From Planctomycetaceae bacterium (lineage in GTDB: Bacteria; Planctomycetota; Planctomycetia; Pirellulales; UBA1268): a stretch of DNA of 22,567 nt. A program made the translations under genes and the position numbers. Within the stretch, counting starts at the first letter, position 1. Each line of letters opens with the position of its first letter. Below, one piece after another: positions 1 to 7,165 of the stretch. The notes under the pieces are model-generated. The model was not told the DNA's origin. It ran no database searches and saw nothing but the letters and a program-made list of their open reading frames with translations. The stretch lies in NCBI GenBank assembly GCA_005789975.1, contig SXWC01000126.1:1-22567 (forward strand), written 5' to 3'.

Positions 1-927
1 CCACAGCGCGATGCCGTTGGCGCAGGAGATGTCCTCGCGAATCCGACCCACGAAGACCTCGTCGCGGCCGGTCGCCGGCCGCGGCATGGGATAGCGTTTC
101 GCGTCGAGATCGTCATCGACCACGATTCCGGGAAACGCGGCGAGCAGGCGGCGGACCTCGGCGGCGGTGAGTTTCTTCTCGGTCTCGATGAGAATCGACT
201 CGCTGTGGCCGTTGGCGACCGGCACGCGCACGCAGGTCGGGCTCACGGCGATCGACTCGTCGCCGAGGATCTTCCGCGTTTCGAGCACCATCTTCATCTC
301 CTCGCTCGTGAAGCCGTTCGGCCGGGGCGAGCCGATCTGCGGGATCAGGTTGGCGGCGATGGGGTGCGGGAAAATCTGCCGGGGCTCGGCCTCATGGGCG
401 AGCCAGGCCGTCGTCGCCTGCTCCAGTTCGCGTGTCGCGGCCAGGCCCGCGCCGCTCACCGCCTGATAGGTGCTGACGATCACCCGCGTGACCCGGGCGG
501 CGTCGTGCAGCGGCTTGAGCACCATCACCATCTGCGTCGTGGAACAGTTGGGGCTGGCGATGATCCCCTTGTGCGTGGCGATCGCCTCCGGATTGACCTC
601 CGGAATCACGAGCGGCACTTCGGGATTCATCCGGTAAAAGCCGCTCTCGTCAACGACGACGGTGCCCTGCTCCACCGCCCATGGCACGAACTCCGCGGCC
701 ACCTCGTCGGGCGTGCTGCCGATCGCGATGTCCACACCCTTGAACGAATCGGGTCCGAGCACCTCGACGTCGAATGTCGCGTTCCCCACCCGCATCGGCC
801 GGCCGGCGGATCGTGCCGAGGCCAGCAGCTTGATCCTCTTCGCCGGAAACTTCCGCGCGACGAGCATGTCCACGATGATGCGGCCCACGGCGCCGGTGGC
901 GCCGACCACGGAGAGGGTGTCGATCAT
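1..927 (-). CDS. asd: Aspartate-semialdehyde dehydrogenase, 3'-truncated by window edge
   Basis: This enzyme makes L-aspartate 4-semialdehyde from aspartyl phosphate with NADPH, the branch point to lysine/diaminopimelate, threonine and methionine; it is cytoplasmic. The 309 codons visible carry the N-terminal dinucleotide motif GATGAVG (residues 9-15), the catalytic cysteine in SPNCSTTQ (Cys128), a substrate-binding stretch EEMKMVLETRKILG and the late VPVANGHSES segment with the acid/base histidine. The family is usually about 335-340 residues, so only some 25-30 C-terminal residues lie outside the window. The ATG at 927 shares ATGA with the stop of the membrane-protein gene upstream, so translation is probably coupled. 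The start is fixed because the Rossmann motif begins within ten residues. Seen: motifs and overlap; known: pathway. Confidence 0.95.
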   Translation of the reverse strand, partial: MIDTLSVVGATGAVGRIIVDMLVARKFPAKRIKLLASARSAGRPMRVGNATFDVEVLGPDSFKGVDIAIGSTPDEVAAEFVPWAVEQGTVVVDESGFYRMNPEVPLVIPEVNPEAIATHKGIIASPNCSTTQMVMVLKPLHDAARVTRVIVSTYQAVSGAGLAATRELEQATTAWLAHEAEPRQIFPHPIAANLIPQIGSPRPNGFTSEEMKMVLETRKILGDESIAVSPTCVRVPVANGHSESILIETEKKLTAAEVRRLLAAFPGIVVDDDLDAKRYPMPRPATGRDEVFVGRIREDISCANGIALW

Positions 928-1931
928 GAGAGGCTCGATGGGGTTCCTGAGGGGTGGCTGGAAGTCGCTGAATCGCTCGTCACGAACGAACGCACGAACT
1001 GACGAAAGACGCTTGCCGGCACGAATGCCATGTTGGCCGTGATCATGGCCAGCCCAAACTCCATCATGCCCATGGTCAGGCCGATTCCCAAGTGGACCGC
1101 CACCGCCATCGCCAGAAACAGCCTGCGGGTGAGCCGGGGCCAGACGAGGGCCGGGTAGGAGAGCTCCCAGAAAAGGGTGGCGAGCGTCAGGACGTTGATC
1201 ACGCGCGGGTGCGAAGCGAGGGCCCGCAGATCGGAGGTGCGGTAGAGGTCGTTGGCGATCGCACCCCAGAGGGCCGTCCCCTCCCACCAGCTCGCCCCGA
1301 GAAGTTTCCCGGCACCGGAGAAGAAGTAGACGACGCAGAGATGCACCTGGATCAGTCGCAAGGCCAGGTTGGCCGGCACCGAGGCGTCCGCCCCCCCTGC
1401 CCTCCCCTGCTCCGGCCCGGCGAGCAGCCGGTCGACCGACCAGCGGGCGCCGCTCGGCCCGATCACTAGGCCGATGAGCAGCAGCCCGAGCGTGTCGTCG
1501 AGGCCGAAGACGTTGAGCGGGGCGCGGTTGGCGGCGCTCACCATGCCCGCGAACGACACGACCGCGGCCAGCGGCGTCGCGAGCCCGATCGTCAGGGCGA
1601 CGGCGGCGGCCAGCGACACGCCGGCCAGCACCCGGATCATCGTCGGCGACGAGCCCGCGAAGTACCAACTCCACTGCCACGGCTGGTCGTTCATCCGCCA
1701 GACCTGCGTCGGCGGCATCCAGCCACGGTCGCCGAAAAAGGCATCGACGTCGAGCAGCCAGACGACGCACGACCAGGTCAGGATCAGGCCCGTCGCAATC
1801 CGGATCGCGGCCAGCGGCAGCGGATCGGCCGGGGTGAACCAGAAGGCATCCCACCCGGCGGCCCATTCGGCGAACCAGCCACGGTGCGACATGGATTCGC
1901 CGGTGCGTTGATGCTGACGGTTTGTCCTCAT
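924..1931 (-). CDS. HTTM-domain (gamma-carboxylase-like) multispanning membrane protein
   Basis: A 335-residue integral membrane protein with several hydrophobic helices (about residues 40-61, 99-132, 147-158, 190-206, 247-265, 270-305). The pattern fits the HTTM family, which is related to vitamin K-dependent gamma-carboxylase. Supporting segments are WFTPADPLPLAAIRI near the N-terminus, NVFGLDDTLGLLL (140-152), and FFSGAGKLLGASWWEG (203-218), where gamma-carboxylase relatives have a conserved lysine; Lys209 is the candidate equivalent. The substrate is unknown. The ATG at 1931 overlaps the stop of the preceding gene as ATGA, and its own stop overlaps the asd start in the same way, which decides this start over the internal Met at 1892. 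HTTM proteins often sit beside a small membrane-anchored partner, which is what the upstream gene looks like. Confidence 0.8.
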   Translation of the reverse strand: MRTNRQHQRTGESMSHRGWFAEWAAGWDAFWFTPADPLPLAAIRIATGLILTWSCVVWLLDVDAFFGDRGWMPPTQVWRMNDQPWQWSWYFAGSSPTMIRVLAGVSLAAAVALTIGLATPLAAVVSFAGMVSAANRAPLNVFGLDDTLGLLLIGLVIGPSGARWSVDRLLAGPEQGRAGGADASVPANLALRLIQVHLCVVYFFSGAGKLLGASWWEGTALWGAIANDLYRTSDLRALASHPRVINVLTLATLFWELSYPALVWPRLTRRLFLAMAVAVHLGIGLTMGMMEFGLAMITANMAFVPASVFRQFVRSFVTSDSATSSHPSGTPSSLS

Positions 1932-2518
1932 CGCGTGCCCCCTTCCGACCAGGCGTAGGTGCCCAGCGGTGTCACGACGTCGCTCGTGATCGCGGCCGAG
2001 ATCACCTCCTGCGGATCGGGGAGGTAGTGCTCCACCGTGTCGATTCGCACGCTCACGCCCCCCTCCCTGCGGAGCAGATTGGCGGCGACGCCCTTCACGA
2101 GCGGCTGCCACTCCCGCCGCGCCCGTTCGCGGATCTCCTCGGGGGCATCGGACGGCGGCACCAGCACGGCGATCTTCTCGCTGACCATGAAGCGGCGGTG
2201 GTAGAGCAGCCGGGGCCGGTCGGCGACCGGGTCGGGTATGCGGCCGTTGCGGGTCGAACCATCGGGCATCGTCATCGTCCAGAGCAGCGAATGGCCCGGT
2301 CCGGGATTCGGCGCGAAGAACCGGTAGCCGTGGCCCAGGTGGGCCGCGCCCACGAGCGGTCGCAGTGGCTGCAGCAGCCAGCCGGCGAGTTCGCTCGCGG
2401 GTGCCGGTCCGGCCAGCGGCGGCACGACCACGGCCGCGAGCCAGACGAGCAGTGCGATCGTCGCCGACGCGCGTGCGGCCATCGACCACCGGGGCTGGCT
2501 CGGGAGATGAGGGTTCAT
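1928..2518 (-). CDS. Membrane-anchored protein, probable partner of the HTTM protein
   Basis: A 196-residue protein with one N-terminal transmembrane helix (about residues 18-38) and a soluble C-terminal region. The most recognisable segment is GHGYRFFAPNPG (63-74), followed by a beta-rich stretch with WTMTMPDGSTRNGRIPD. I recall short proteins of this type next to HTTM genes in planctomycetes, but no enzymatic motif is visible, so the function is unknown. The ATG at 2518 is preferred. The frame is open further upstream, but only to weak alternative starts such as TTG at 2584, and the residues there are low-complexity and do not resemble a signal. No clear Shine-Dalgarno is visible. The stop overlaps the HTTM start as ATGA, placing it first in a three-gene operon ending with asd. 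Confidence 0.7.
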   Translation of the reverse strand: MNPHLPSQPRWSMAARASATIALLVWLAAVVVPPLAGPAPASELAGWLLQPLRPLVGAAHLGHGYRFFAPNPGPGHSLLWTMTMPDGSTRNGRIPDPVADRPRLLYHRRFMVSEKIAVLVPPSDAPEEIRERARREWQPLVKGVAANLLRREGGVSVRIDTVEHYLPDPQEVISAAITSDVVTPLGTYAWSEGGTR

Positions 2519-2691
2519 GGGAACGGCGACCGGGGCGACAGGCGTCCTTGAAGGCAATCGGACCGCCCCACGGGTCGGCTGCAATCGCCCTCACGCAAAC
2601 CCTAGGTTGCGAACGGCGCACGGCTGGCCCCCTGTGCCGCGGTCGGCTCGTGACGATTGCACCGGTCGCACCGCGGCTCCCGGCGCAAAGC

Positions 2692-2728
2692 GAGACTCCC
2701 GCGTGGCACCGGGCCACGCGGGAGTCTC
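2692..2728 (-). terminator. Perfect 16-bp hairpin, likely rho-independent terminator
   Basis: The arms 2692-2707 and 2713-2728 are exact reverse complements (16 of 16 pairs, GC-rich) around a five-base loop. The hairpin lies about 30 bp beyond the stop of the Gly/Ser-repeat gene, whose transcript reads through it on the minus strand. Past the stem on that strand comes GCTTTGCGCC, a weak T-tract. It separates this gene from the HTTM/asd operon downstream. Confidence 0.75.
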
Positions 2729-2760
2729 ATGTGAACAACATCGGTCGCAGAGTCGCCCGA

Positions 2761-3870
2761 TCAGTTGATCGAGGCGGTGGTCTCGGCCGAGGCGACGCGG
2801 GCCGACGGGTCGAGCGTCAGATCGACCGAGTCGCCGGCGGCGAGGTCGATGACCTTCGACACGGTCCGCTCACGGCCGTCGACGACGGTGGCGACGCGGA
2901 TCTCATAGCCCTTCCAGCTGCTGCCGCCCGACAGGCTCCCGGTCTCGAACGTGCGAACCGCACCCGTCGAGGCCGTGGCGTTGCCGGCGAGCCAGACCTT
3001 GGCGTCGGCGGGAACCCGCAGCGTGACGGTCGTCTTCACCTCGGAAACGGCCGCGTTGAAAGACACGCTCGACTGCTGGCCGGCGGTCAGCGAAACGACC
3101 TTGGTCGCCTCCTTGCCGCCATCGATCGCCATCCGGACGACGAACTCATACTTCTGGCCGGCCACGAGGCCACGCGACAGGTAGCGGCGAACGCCCCCCT
3201 GCGACGTCGTCTTCGCACCGTTGACATACACCGTGGCCGCGGCCGGAACCTCGACCACCAGCAGGCCACCGTCGTGCGGAACCATCTCTCGCGAGGTCGA
3301 ATCGAGTGCACCGGGCACCACGGACGGCGTGCCGATGATCTCGCCGCCGGTCATCGAGGGAGTCTCGTTGATCACACGGTACGACTCGATCGGCATCGCG
3401 GAGGAGTAGCCCTCGACGGACGACGATGTGGAGTAGCCGCTGTACGAGCCGCCGTAGGAACCGCCGGACGAGCCACCCGACGAGCCGCCCGACGAACCAC
3501 CGGACGAGCCGCCGTAGGAGCCGCCGGACGAACCACCGGACGAGCCGTACGAGCCATGGCTACCGCCCGACGAACCGTGGCTGCCATGGCGATACGCCCG
3601 CATGGCCCGCTTGTGGGCATGGTGCGAGCCCCAGCTGCCATGCGAACCGTACGAGCCATACGACCCGTAGCTGCCGCCCGACGAGCCGCCGCCGTAAGAG
3701 CTGTAGCTGCCGCCGGAAGAGCCACCCGAGCTGCCGCCCGAGCTGCCACCCGACGAACCGTAGCCACGATAGCGGTGGTTCCAGCCGGCCTGCACGTCGC
3801 AAGCCGCCGCGACAACCGCGACGAACGAAAGCACACCCGCGATTCGGATCCAGCGACGCTGAGCCACCAT
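2761..3870 (-). CDS. Secreted Gly/Ser-repeat protein with two TIGR03000 domains
   Basis: A 369-residue exported protein of unknown role. Residues 1-28 form a signal peptide (RRWIRI, then a hydrophobic run, with likely cleavage after VQA; Cys24 makes a lipoprotein possible but the lipobox is poor). Residues 38-146 are built from SSGG/GGSYG repeats interrupted by a His/Arg/Tyr-rich segment at 81-104. Two tandem domains of about 75 residues follow (202-272 and 281-354). Each has a VPA.A.VYVNG or VPADAKVWLAG opening, then a G.VR.(Y/F) turn, then a charged strand ending in (T)AG. This is the pattern of the planctomycete-specific TIGR03000 domain, whose function is unknown. The ATG at 3870 is supported by AGGGAG upstream and by the signal peptide. 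It is monocistronic between a promoter candidate and a strong terminator. Confidence 0.85.
   Translation of the reverse strand: MVAQRRWIRIAGVLSFVAVVAAACDVQAGWNHRYRGYGSSGGSSGGSSGGSSGGSYSSYGGGSSGGSYGSYGSYGSHGSWGSHHAHKRAMRAYRHGSHGSSGGSHGSYGSSGGSSGGSYGGSSGGSSGGSSGGSSGGSYGGSYSGYSTSSSVEGYSSAMPIESYRVINETPSMTGGEIIGTPSVVPGALDSTSREMVPHDGGLLVVEVPAAATVYVNGAKTTSQGGVRRYLSRGLVAGQKYEFVVRMAIDGGKEATKVVSLTAGQQSSVSFNAAVSEVKTTVTLRVPADAKVWLAGNATASTGAVRTFETGSLSGGSSWKGYEIRVATVVDGRERTVSKVIDLAAGDSVDLTLDPSARVASAETTASIN
3439..3759 (-). repeat. Degenerate SGG/GGSYG-coding short tandem repeat
   Basis: On the plus strand the stretch is dominated by variants of gacgagccgccc and gacgaaccaccg, a 6-12 bp period in frame with the coding sequence of the Gly/Ser protein (residues 38-144). 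Third positions vary, so the selected unit is the peptide rather than the DNA. Repeat number is likely to vary between strains. Confidence 0.8.
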
Positions 3871-3955
3871 GACGGTCAATCTCCCTGGGAAAGTTCGAGG
3901 TCTGACGTCGCCGTCCCCGAACCAGTTTCCAGGGGCAGAGGCGTAGTCTGGGCCA

Positions 3956-3983
3956 AGAATAGTTTGCCGACTGGGCAAAGCAA
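3956..3983 (-). promoter_or_regulatory. Candidate promoter of the Gly/Ser-repeat gene with internal dyad
   Basis: Reading the minus strand, TTGCTT (3983-3978) and TATTCT (3961-3956) are spaced by 16 bases, an acceptable sigma-70-like pair, about 85 bases before the ATG at 3870. A perfect 6-bp inverted repeat, TTTGCC/GGCAAA (3963-3968 and 3974-3979, five-base loop), fills the spacer and overlaps the -35 box. It could be an operator, or a short 3' hairpin of the methyltransferase transcript from upstream. This is a by-eye match only. Confidence 0.4.
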
Positions 3984-4105
3984 GGAGGATGGGAAAGATA
4001 TTCCGGCAGATTTCTCCGGGCTGCCGCGCGGGGCCTCCGAACGGGAAATCACCGGAAATCAGCCTGAGATCGCACCTTTTCAGGTCCGAGGCGACGCTGC
4101 GAGCC

Positions 4106-5335
4106 TCATCGTGGCTCAGCCGAAACGGTCACCTGGTCGGCGTCCAGCGTCCCGACGCCTCCCCCCATCCCAACCATCAGGCTCGCCTCCCGGGCCCACG
4201 CCGGCACGGCGGCCACCTCCTCGGCCTGCTTCCAGGAAAACGTTCCGCTCCACGGGCCCATCCGGAAGACCGCCGACCGCTTCCGGGTCTCATCGAGAAA
4301 TTTCACGATCACCATCGGCTGTTCGTCGTCGCTTCGGCCCGCGACCAGATCCGTTCCGCGGACGAGAAGCCGCACCCGCAGCCGGGACACCTGCCCTCCA
4401 TCCACGGCGAAACCCTGAAAAATCTGCGCGGGCCTGCCCGGCTCGGCGTTGGCCAGCCGGAGGTGCCACGTCCCCTCCCCTGCCCCGTCCGAGACCACCT
4501 CGCACTGCCGTCCGTAATACCAGGCCTCCGGCAGCTTGCCGCCATCGACCAAGTGCTCGAAGCCACCATTGCGGATCGCCGGACGCCCGCCATCGGGCAG
4601 GACCCTCCGCGACTCCTCGGCGGCGCCGGTCATCGGCACGAAGAGCGTCGGCTCGAGGGTCTCCCGCACGAGTTCTCCCTGCCGCTTCGTGATCCGCACG
4701 AGCTTCTGATCAAACCGTTCCCCGACGGGGATCACCATCCGCCCCCCTTCGGCGAGCTGCTCCAGCAGCGGCCGCGGCACGTCCTCCGGAGAACAGGTGA
4801 CGATGATCCCGTCGAAGGGGGCGTGTTCCGGCCAGCCCTGGTAGCCGTCGCCGGCCTTGGTGACGACGTTGGTGTAGCCGAGTCGCTTGAGCGTCCGCGC
4901 AGCCCGGTCGGCCAGCGGCTTCATGATCTCGATCGAATAGACGGTCGTGACGAGCGGCGAGAGCACGGCCGCCTGGTAACCGCTGCCCGTGCCGATCTCG
5001 AGCACGCGGTCACCCCGCTTCGGCTCGAGTTTTTCGGTCATCGATGCGACCACGAACGGACCGGAAATCGTCTGTGATTCGCCGATCGGCAGGGCCATGT
5101 CGAAATAGGCCCGCGGCCACTGTGCCGGTGGCAGGAACTCGTGCCGGGGCGTGGCCCGCAGGCTCCGCAGCACCCGGGGATCCCGCACGCCCCCGGCGGC
5201 GATGTCGTCATCGACCATCCGCCCTCGGGCCGCGGCGTAGGCGTCGTCCTGCGGCCCGGCAGCCGCGGCGAAGACGCCCACGTTCCAGACCGCACAGGCC
5301 ACGGCCAGGGTGATTGCGAGTCCTGCAGGTCGCAT
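4106..5335 (-). CDS. pcm: Exported protein-L-isoaspartate O-methyltransferase with C-terminal extra domain
   Basis: The enzyme methylates abnormal L-isoaspartyl residues with S-adenosylmethionine to start repair of aged proteins. The 409-residue protein begins with a signal peptide (1-26). The catalytic domain (about 34-238) has GESQTISGPFVVASM (85-99), the family's substrate-binding signature, SAM motif I VLEIGTGSGYQAAV (111-124), and GGRMVIPVG (197-205). Residues about 252-409 form an added beta-rich domain opening with NGGFEHLVDGGKLPEAW, like carbohydrate-binding modules of the CBM4/9 type. Ordinary bacterial Pcm is about 210-230 residues and cytoplasmic, so export and the extra domain are both unusual. 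The ATG at 5335 has GAGGAG eight bases upstream and begins the signal peptide. It follows the FKBP gene by 61 bp, probably in one operon. Confidence 0.88.
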   Translation of the reverse strand: MRPAGLAITLAVACAVWNVGVFAAAAGPQDDAYAAARGRMVDDDIAAGGVRDPRVLRSLRATPRHEFLPPAQWPRAYFDMALPIGESQTISGPFVVASMTEKLEPKRGDRVLEIGTGSGYQAAVLSPLVTTVYSIEIMKPLADRAARTLKRLGYTNVVTKAGDGYQGWPEHAPFDGIIVTCSPEDVPRPLLEQLAEGGRMVIPVGERFDQKLVRITKRQGELVRETLEPTLFVPMTGAAEESRRVLPDGGRPAIRNGGFEHLVDGGKLPEAWYYGRQCEVVSDGAGEGTWHLRLANAEPGRPAQIFQGFAVDGGQVSRLRVRLLVRGTDLVAGRSDDEQPMVIVKFLDETRKRSAVFRMGPWSGTFSWKQAEEVAAVPAWAREASLMVGMGGGVGTLDADQVTVSAEPR

Positions 5336-5396
5336 CGTCAACGCTCCTCGGGATCGACGAAACAGCCGGCATCTCCCGCCGTGCCCCACCCGCGGC

Positions 5397-6146
5397 TCAC
5401 CGCTTCGCAGCGGGCTTGCTGCCGATGAGCTCGATGTCGAACACGAGCACCTCGTTGGGCTCGATCGCCGGAGGCGACCCCTGTTCGCCATACGCCAGCG
5501 CCGCCGGCAGATGGATCCGCCACTTCGAGCCCGCCTTCATCAGGGGCAGCGCCTCCTGCCAGCCCGGCACGACGCCGCGCAGCGGAAACTCGGCCGGTTC
5601 AGCGGCCGGATCGGTCCCGTCGAACTCCTTGCCGTCGATGTGCTTTCCCGAATAGTGGGCGATGACGACGTCGTCGAGCGTCGGCTGCGGGCCCTCGCCC
5701 TCCTTCAGAATCTCGTAGAGCAGGCCGCTGGGCAACGCCTTCACGTTCGGCTCCGCGGCCTTCTTCGTCAGATACTCCCCCCCCACCTTGAGATTCGTCT
5801 TCGCGGCCGCCTGCATCTGCTCCGCCATTTTCGCCTGCTGCCGCCGCATGGCCACCTCGAGGCTCGCCATGGCGGCGCGAAACTGCTGCTCGTCGAGCAT
5901 CGGCTTCTTGCCGGCCACCGCGTCGGCCAGGCCTGCGGCCAGCCCCATCTGATCGACGGGCGAGCCGATCTCCTGCTGCTCGGCGAGGATCTGCTGGCCG
6001 ATCCGAAACCCCATCGCGTAGCCCATGTCCTGCTTCGACGCGGCCGCACCCGCCGGCACCGGCGCGGCGAGCGGCTCCTGGGCCCCTGCCCGGCCGCCGC
6101 AGACGGCGGCCACGAGGAGCAGACAAACGACGGGCGGCATTCTCAT
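5397..6146 (-). CDS. Exported FKBP-type peptidyl-prolyl cis-trans isomerase
   Basis: A 249-residue protein-folding catalyst. It has a signal peptide (1-23, cleavage near AGA-QE). A dimerising FKBP N-terminal helical domain (about 38-137) contains MGYAMGFRIGQQI and FRAAMASLEVAMRRQQAKMAEQ. An FKBP catalytic domain (about 150-242) has VVIAHYSGKHIDGKEFD, VVPGWQEAL (192-200), LAYGEQG (217-223) and NEVLVFDIELI. This is the Mip/FkpA architecture of periplasmic isomerases. The ATG at 6146 (MRMPPV) is chosen because GGAGAAG lies six bases upstream; upstream in-frame starts are not preceded by a ribosome site. It is followed by the exported isoaspartate methyltransferase, so the pair looks like a folding-and-repair module for extracytoplasmic proteins. 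Confidence 0.92.
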   Translation of the reverse strand: MRMPPVVCLLLVAAVCGGRAGAQEPLAAPVPAGAAASKQDMGYAMGFRIGQQILAEQQEIGSPVDQMGLAAGLADAVAGKKPMLDEQQFRAAMASLEVAMRRQQAKMAEQMQAAAKTNLKVGGEYLTKKAAEPNVKALPSGLLYEILKEGEGPQPTLDDVVIAHYSGKHIDGKEFDGTDPAAEPAEFPLRGVVPGWQEALPLMKAGSKWRIHLPAALAYGEQGSPPAIEPNEVLVFDIELIGSKPAAKR

Positions 6147-6223
6147 GACTCTTCTCCAGTTGGCTCGTGAGGGGCTGCGGAAGCGCACGCCGGAAAGATA
6201 ACAAACCCCGCCCGGAAGCGTGT

Positions 6224-7165
6224 TCAGGTCGCCGGCGGCTTGGCGAGCGAACCCCGGGTGAGTTCCAGGAAGGCGGTTTCGAGGTTGACGTCCTGCTCCC
6301 GCATGGAGACGAGGCCGTGCCCTTCGGCCACCAGCCGCGCCGCGATCGGCGACGGATCGGTCACGCCGGCGGCGATCGCCACCACCACCTCACCGTCCTT
6401 CACGGTCACCGCCGCCACCTCCGGGCAGCGTTCCAGCGTCTTGGCCGCCGCCTCCGGCGCACCCACGACGCGGATCCGCATCGTGGGCCGGCCGCGAACG
6501 CGGGCCAGAAGATCCTGGACATCTCCGCAGGCGAGCAGCCGGCCATACTCGATGATGCCCACGCGATTGCAGATGTCCGCCAGCTCCGGAAGGATGTGGC
6601 TCGAGACGAGCACGGTCTTGCCCATTCCCTGCAGCCGCTTGAGGAGGTTGCGCATCTCGATGCGGGCCCGCGGGTCGAGGCCGCTGGCCGGCTCGTCGAG
6701 CAGCAGCACCTGCGGGTCGTGGAGGAGCACACGGGCCAGGCCGAGCCGCTGCGTCATGCCGCGGGAGAGGCTCGTCACCAGTTCGTCCCGCTTCGACACC
6801 AGATCGACGAGTTCCAGCGTCCGCTCCGCCACGCGCCGCCGCGCGGGCCCGTCGATTCGATACGCGGCGGCGAAGAACTCGAGATACTCGATCACCCGCA
6901 TGTCGTCGTACACGCCGAAGATGTCGGGCATGTAGCCGATCGCCCGGCGGATCTCCCGGGGGTGCGTGTAGATGGAATGGCCGCAGACGTAGGCCTCGCC
7001 CCACGTCGGCGACAGGAGCGTCGAAAGGATCCGGATCGTCGTCGTCTTGCCCGCCCCGTTGGGGCCGATGAAGCCGAACAGATCCCCCTGCTCCAGCTTG
7101 AGGTCGAGCGACTCCAAGGCGAAGAAATCACCGTACTTCTTGGTGAGATCGACCGTCTCGATCAT
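6224..7165 (-). CDS. ABC transporter ATP-binding protein
   Basis: A 313-residue ATPase of the ABC-2/CcmA-like class that powers export or membrane remodelling. Visible are Walker A GPNGAGKT (34-41), Q-loop region GYMPDIFGVYDDM (77-89), signature LSRGMTQ (133-139, a variant of LSGGQ), Walker B VLLLDE (153-158), D-loop SGLD (161-164) and the H-loop histidine at 190. Residues 225-313 form the usual C-terminal extension. The ATG at 7165 shares ATGA with the end of the 724-residue membrane-protein gene, so the two are co-translated. No conventional multi-span permease is encoded in the window. The partner may be elsewhere, or the upstream two-helix protein may act as an auxiliary subunit as in gliding-type (GldA/GldG) systems; this last point is inference. 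Confidence 0.93.
   Translation of the reverse strand: MIETVDLTKKYGDFFALESLDLKLEQGDLFGFIGPNGAGKTTTIRILSTLLSPTWGEAYVCGHSIYTHPREIRRAIGYMPDIFGVYDDMRVIEYLEFFAAAYRIDGPARRRVAERTLELVDLVSKRDELVTSLSRGMTQRLGLARVLLHDPQVLLLDEPASGLDPRARIEMRNLLKRLQGMGKTVLVSSHILPELADICNRVGIIEYGRLLACGDVQDLLARVRGRPTMRIRVVGAPEAAAKTLERCPEVAAVTVKDGEVVVAIAAGVTDPSPIAARLVAEGHGLVSMREQDVNLETAFLELTRGSLAKPPAT

Noticed and set aside
3439..3759. CRISPR-like or non-coding repeat array
   Set aside because: The period is 6-12 bp, in frame and without spacers; it encodes the SGG peptide repeat.
2365..4692. 775-codon plus-strand open frame
   Set aside because: Arg/Pro/Ala-rich low-complexity translation, antisense to three recognisable genes; typical of high-GC shadow frames.
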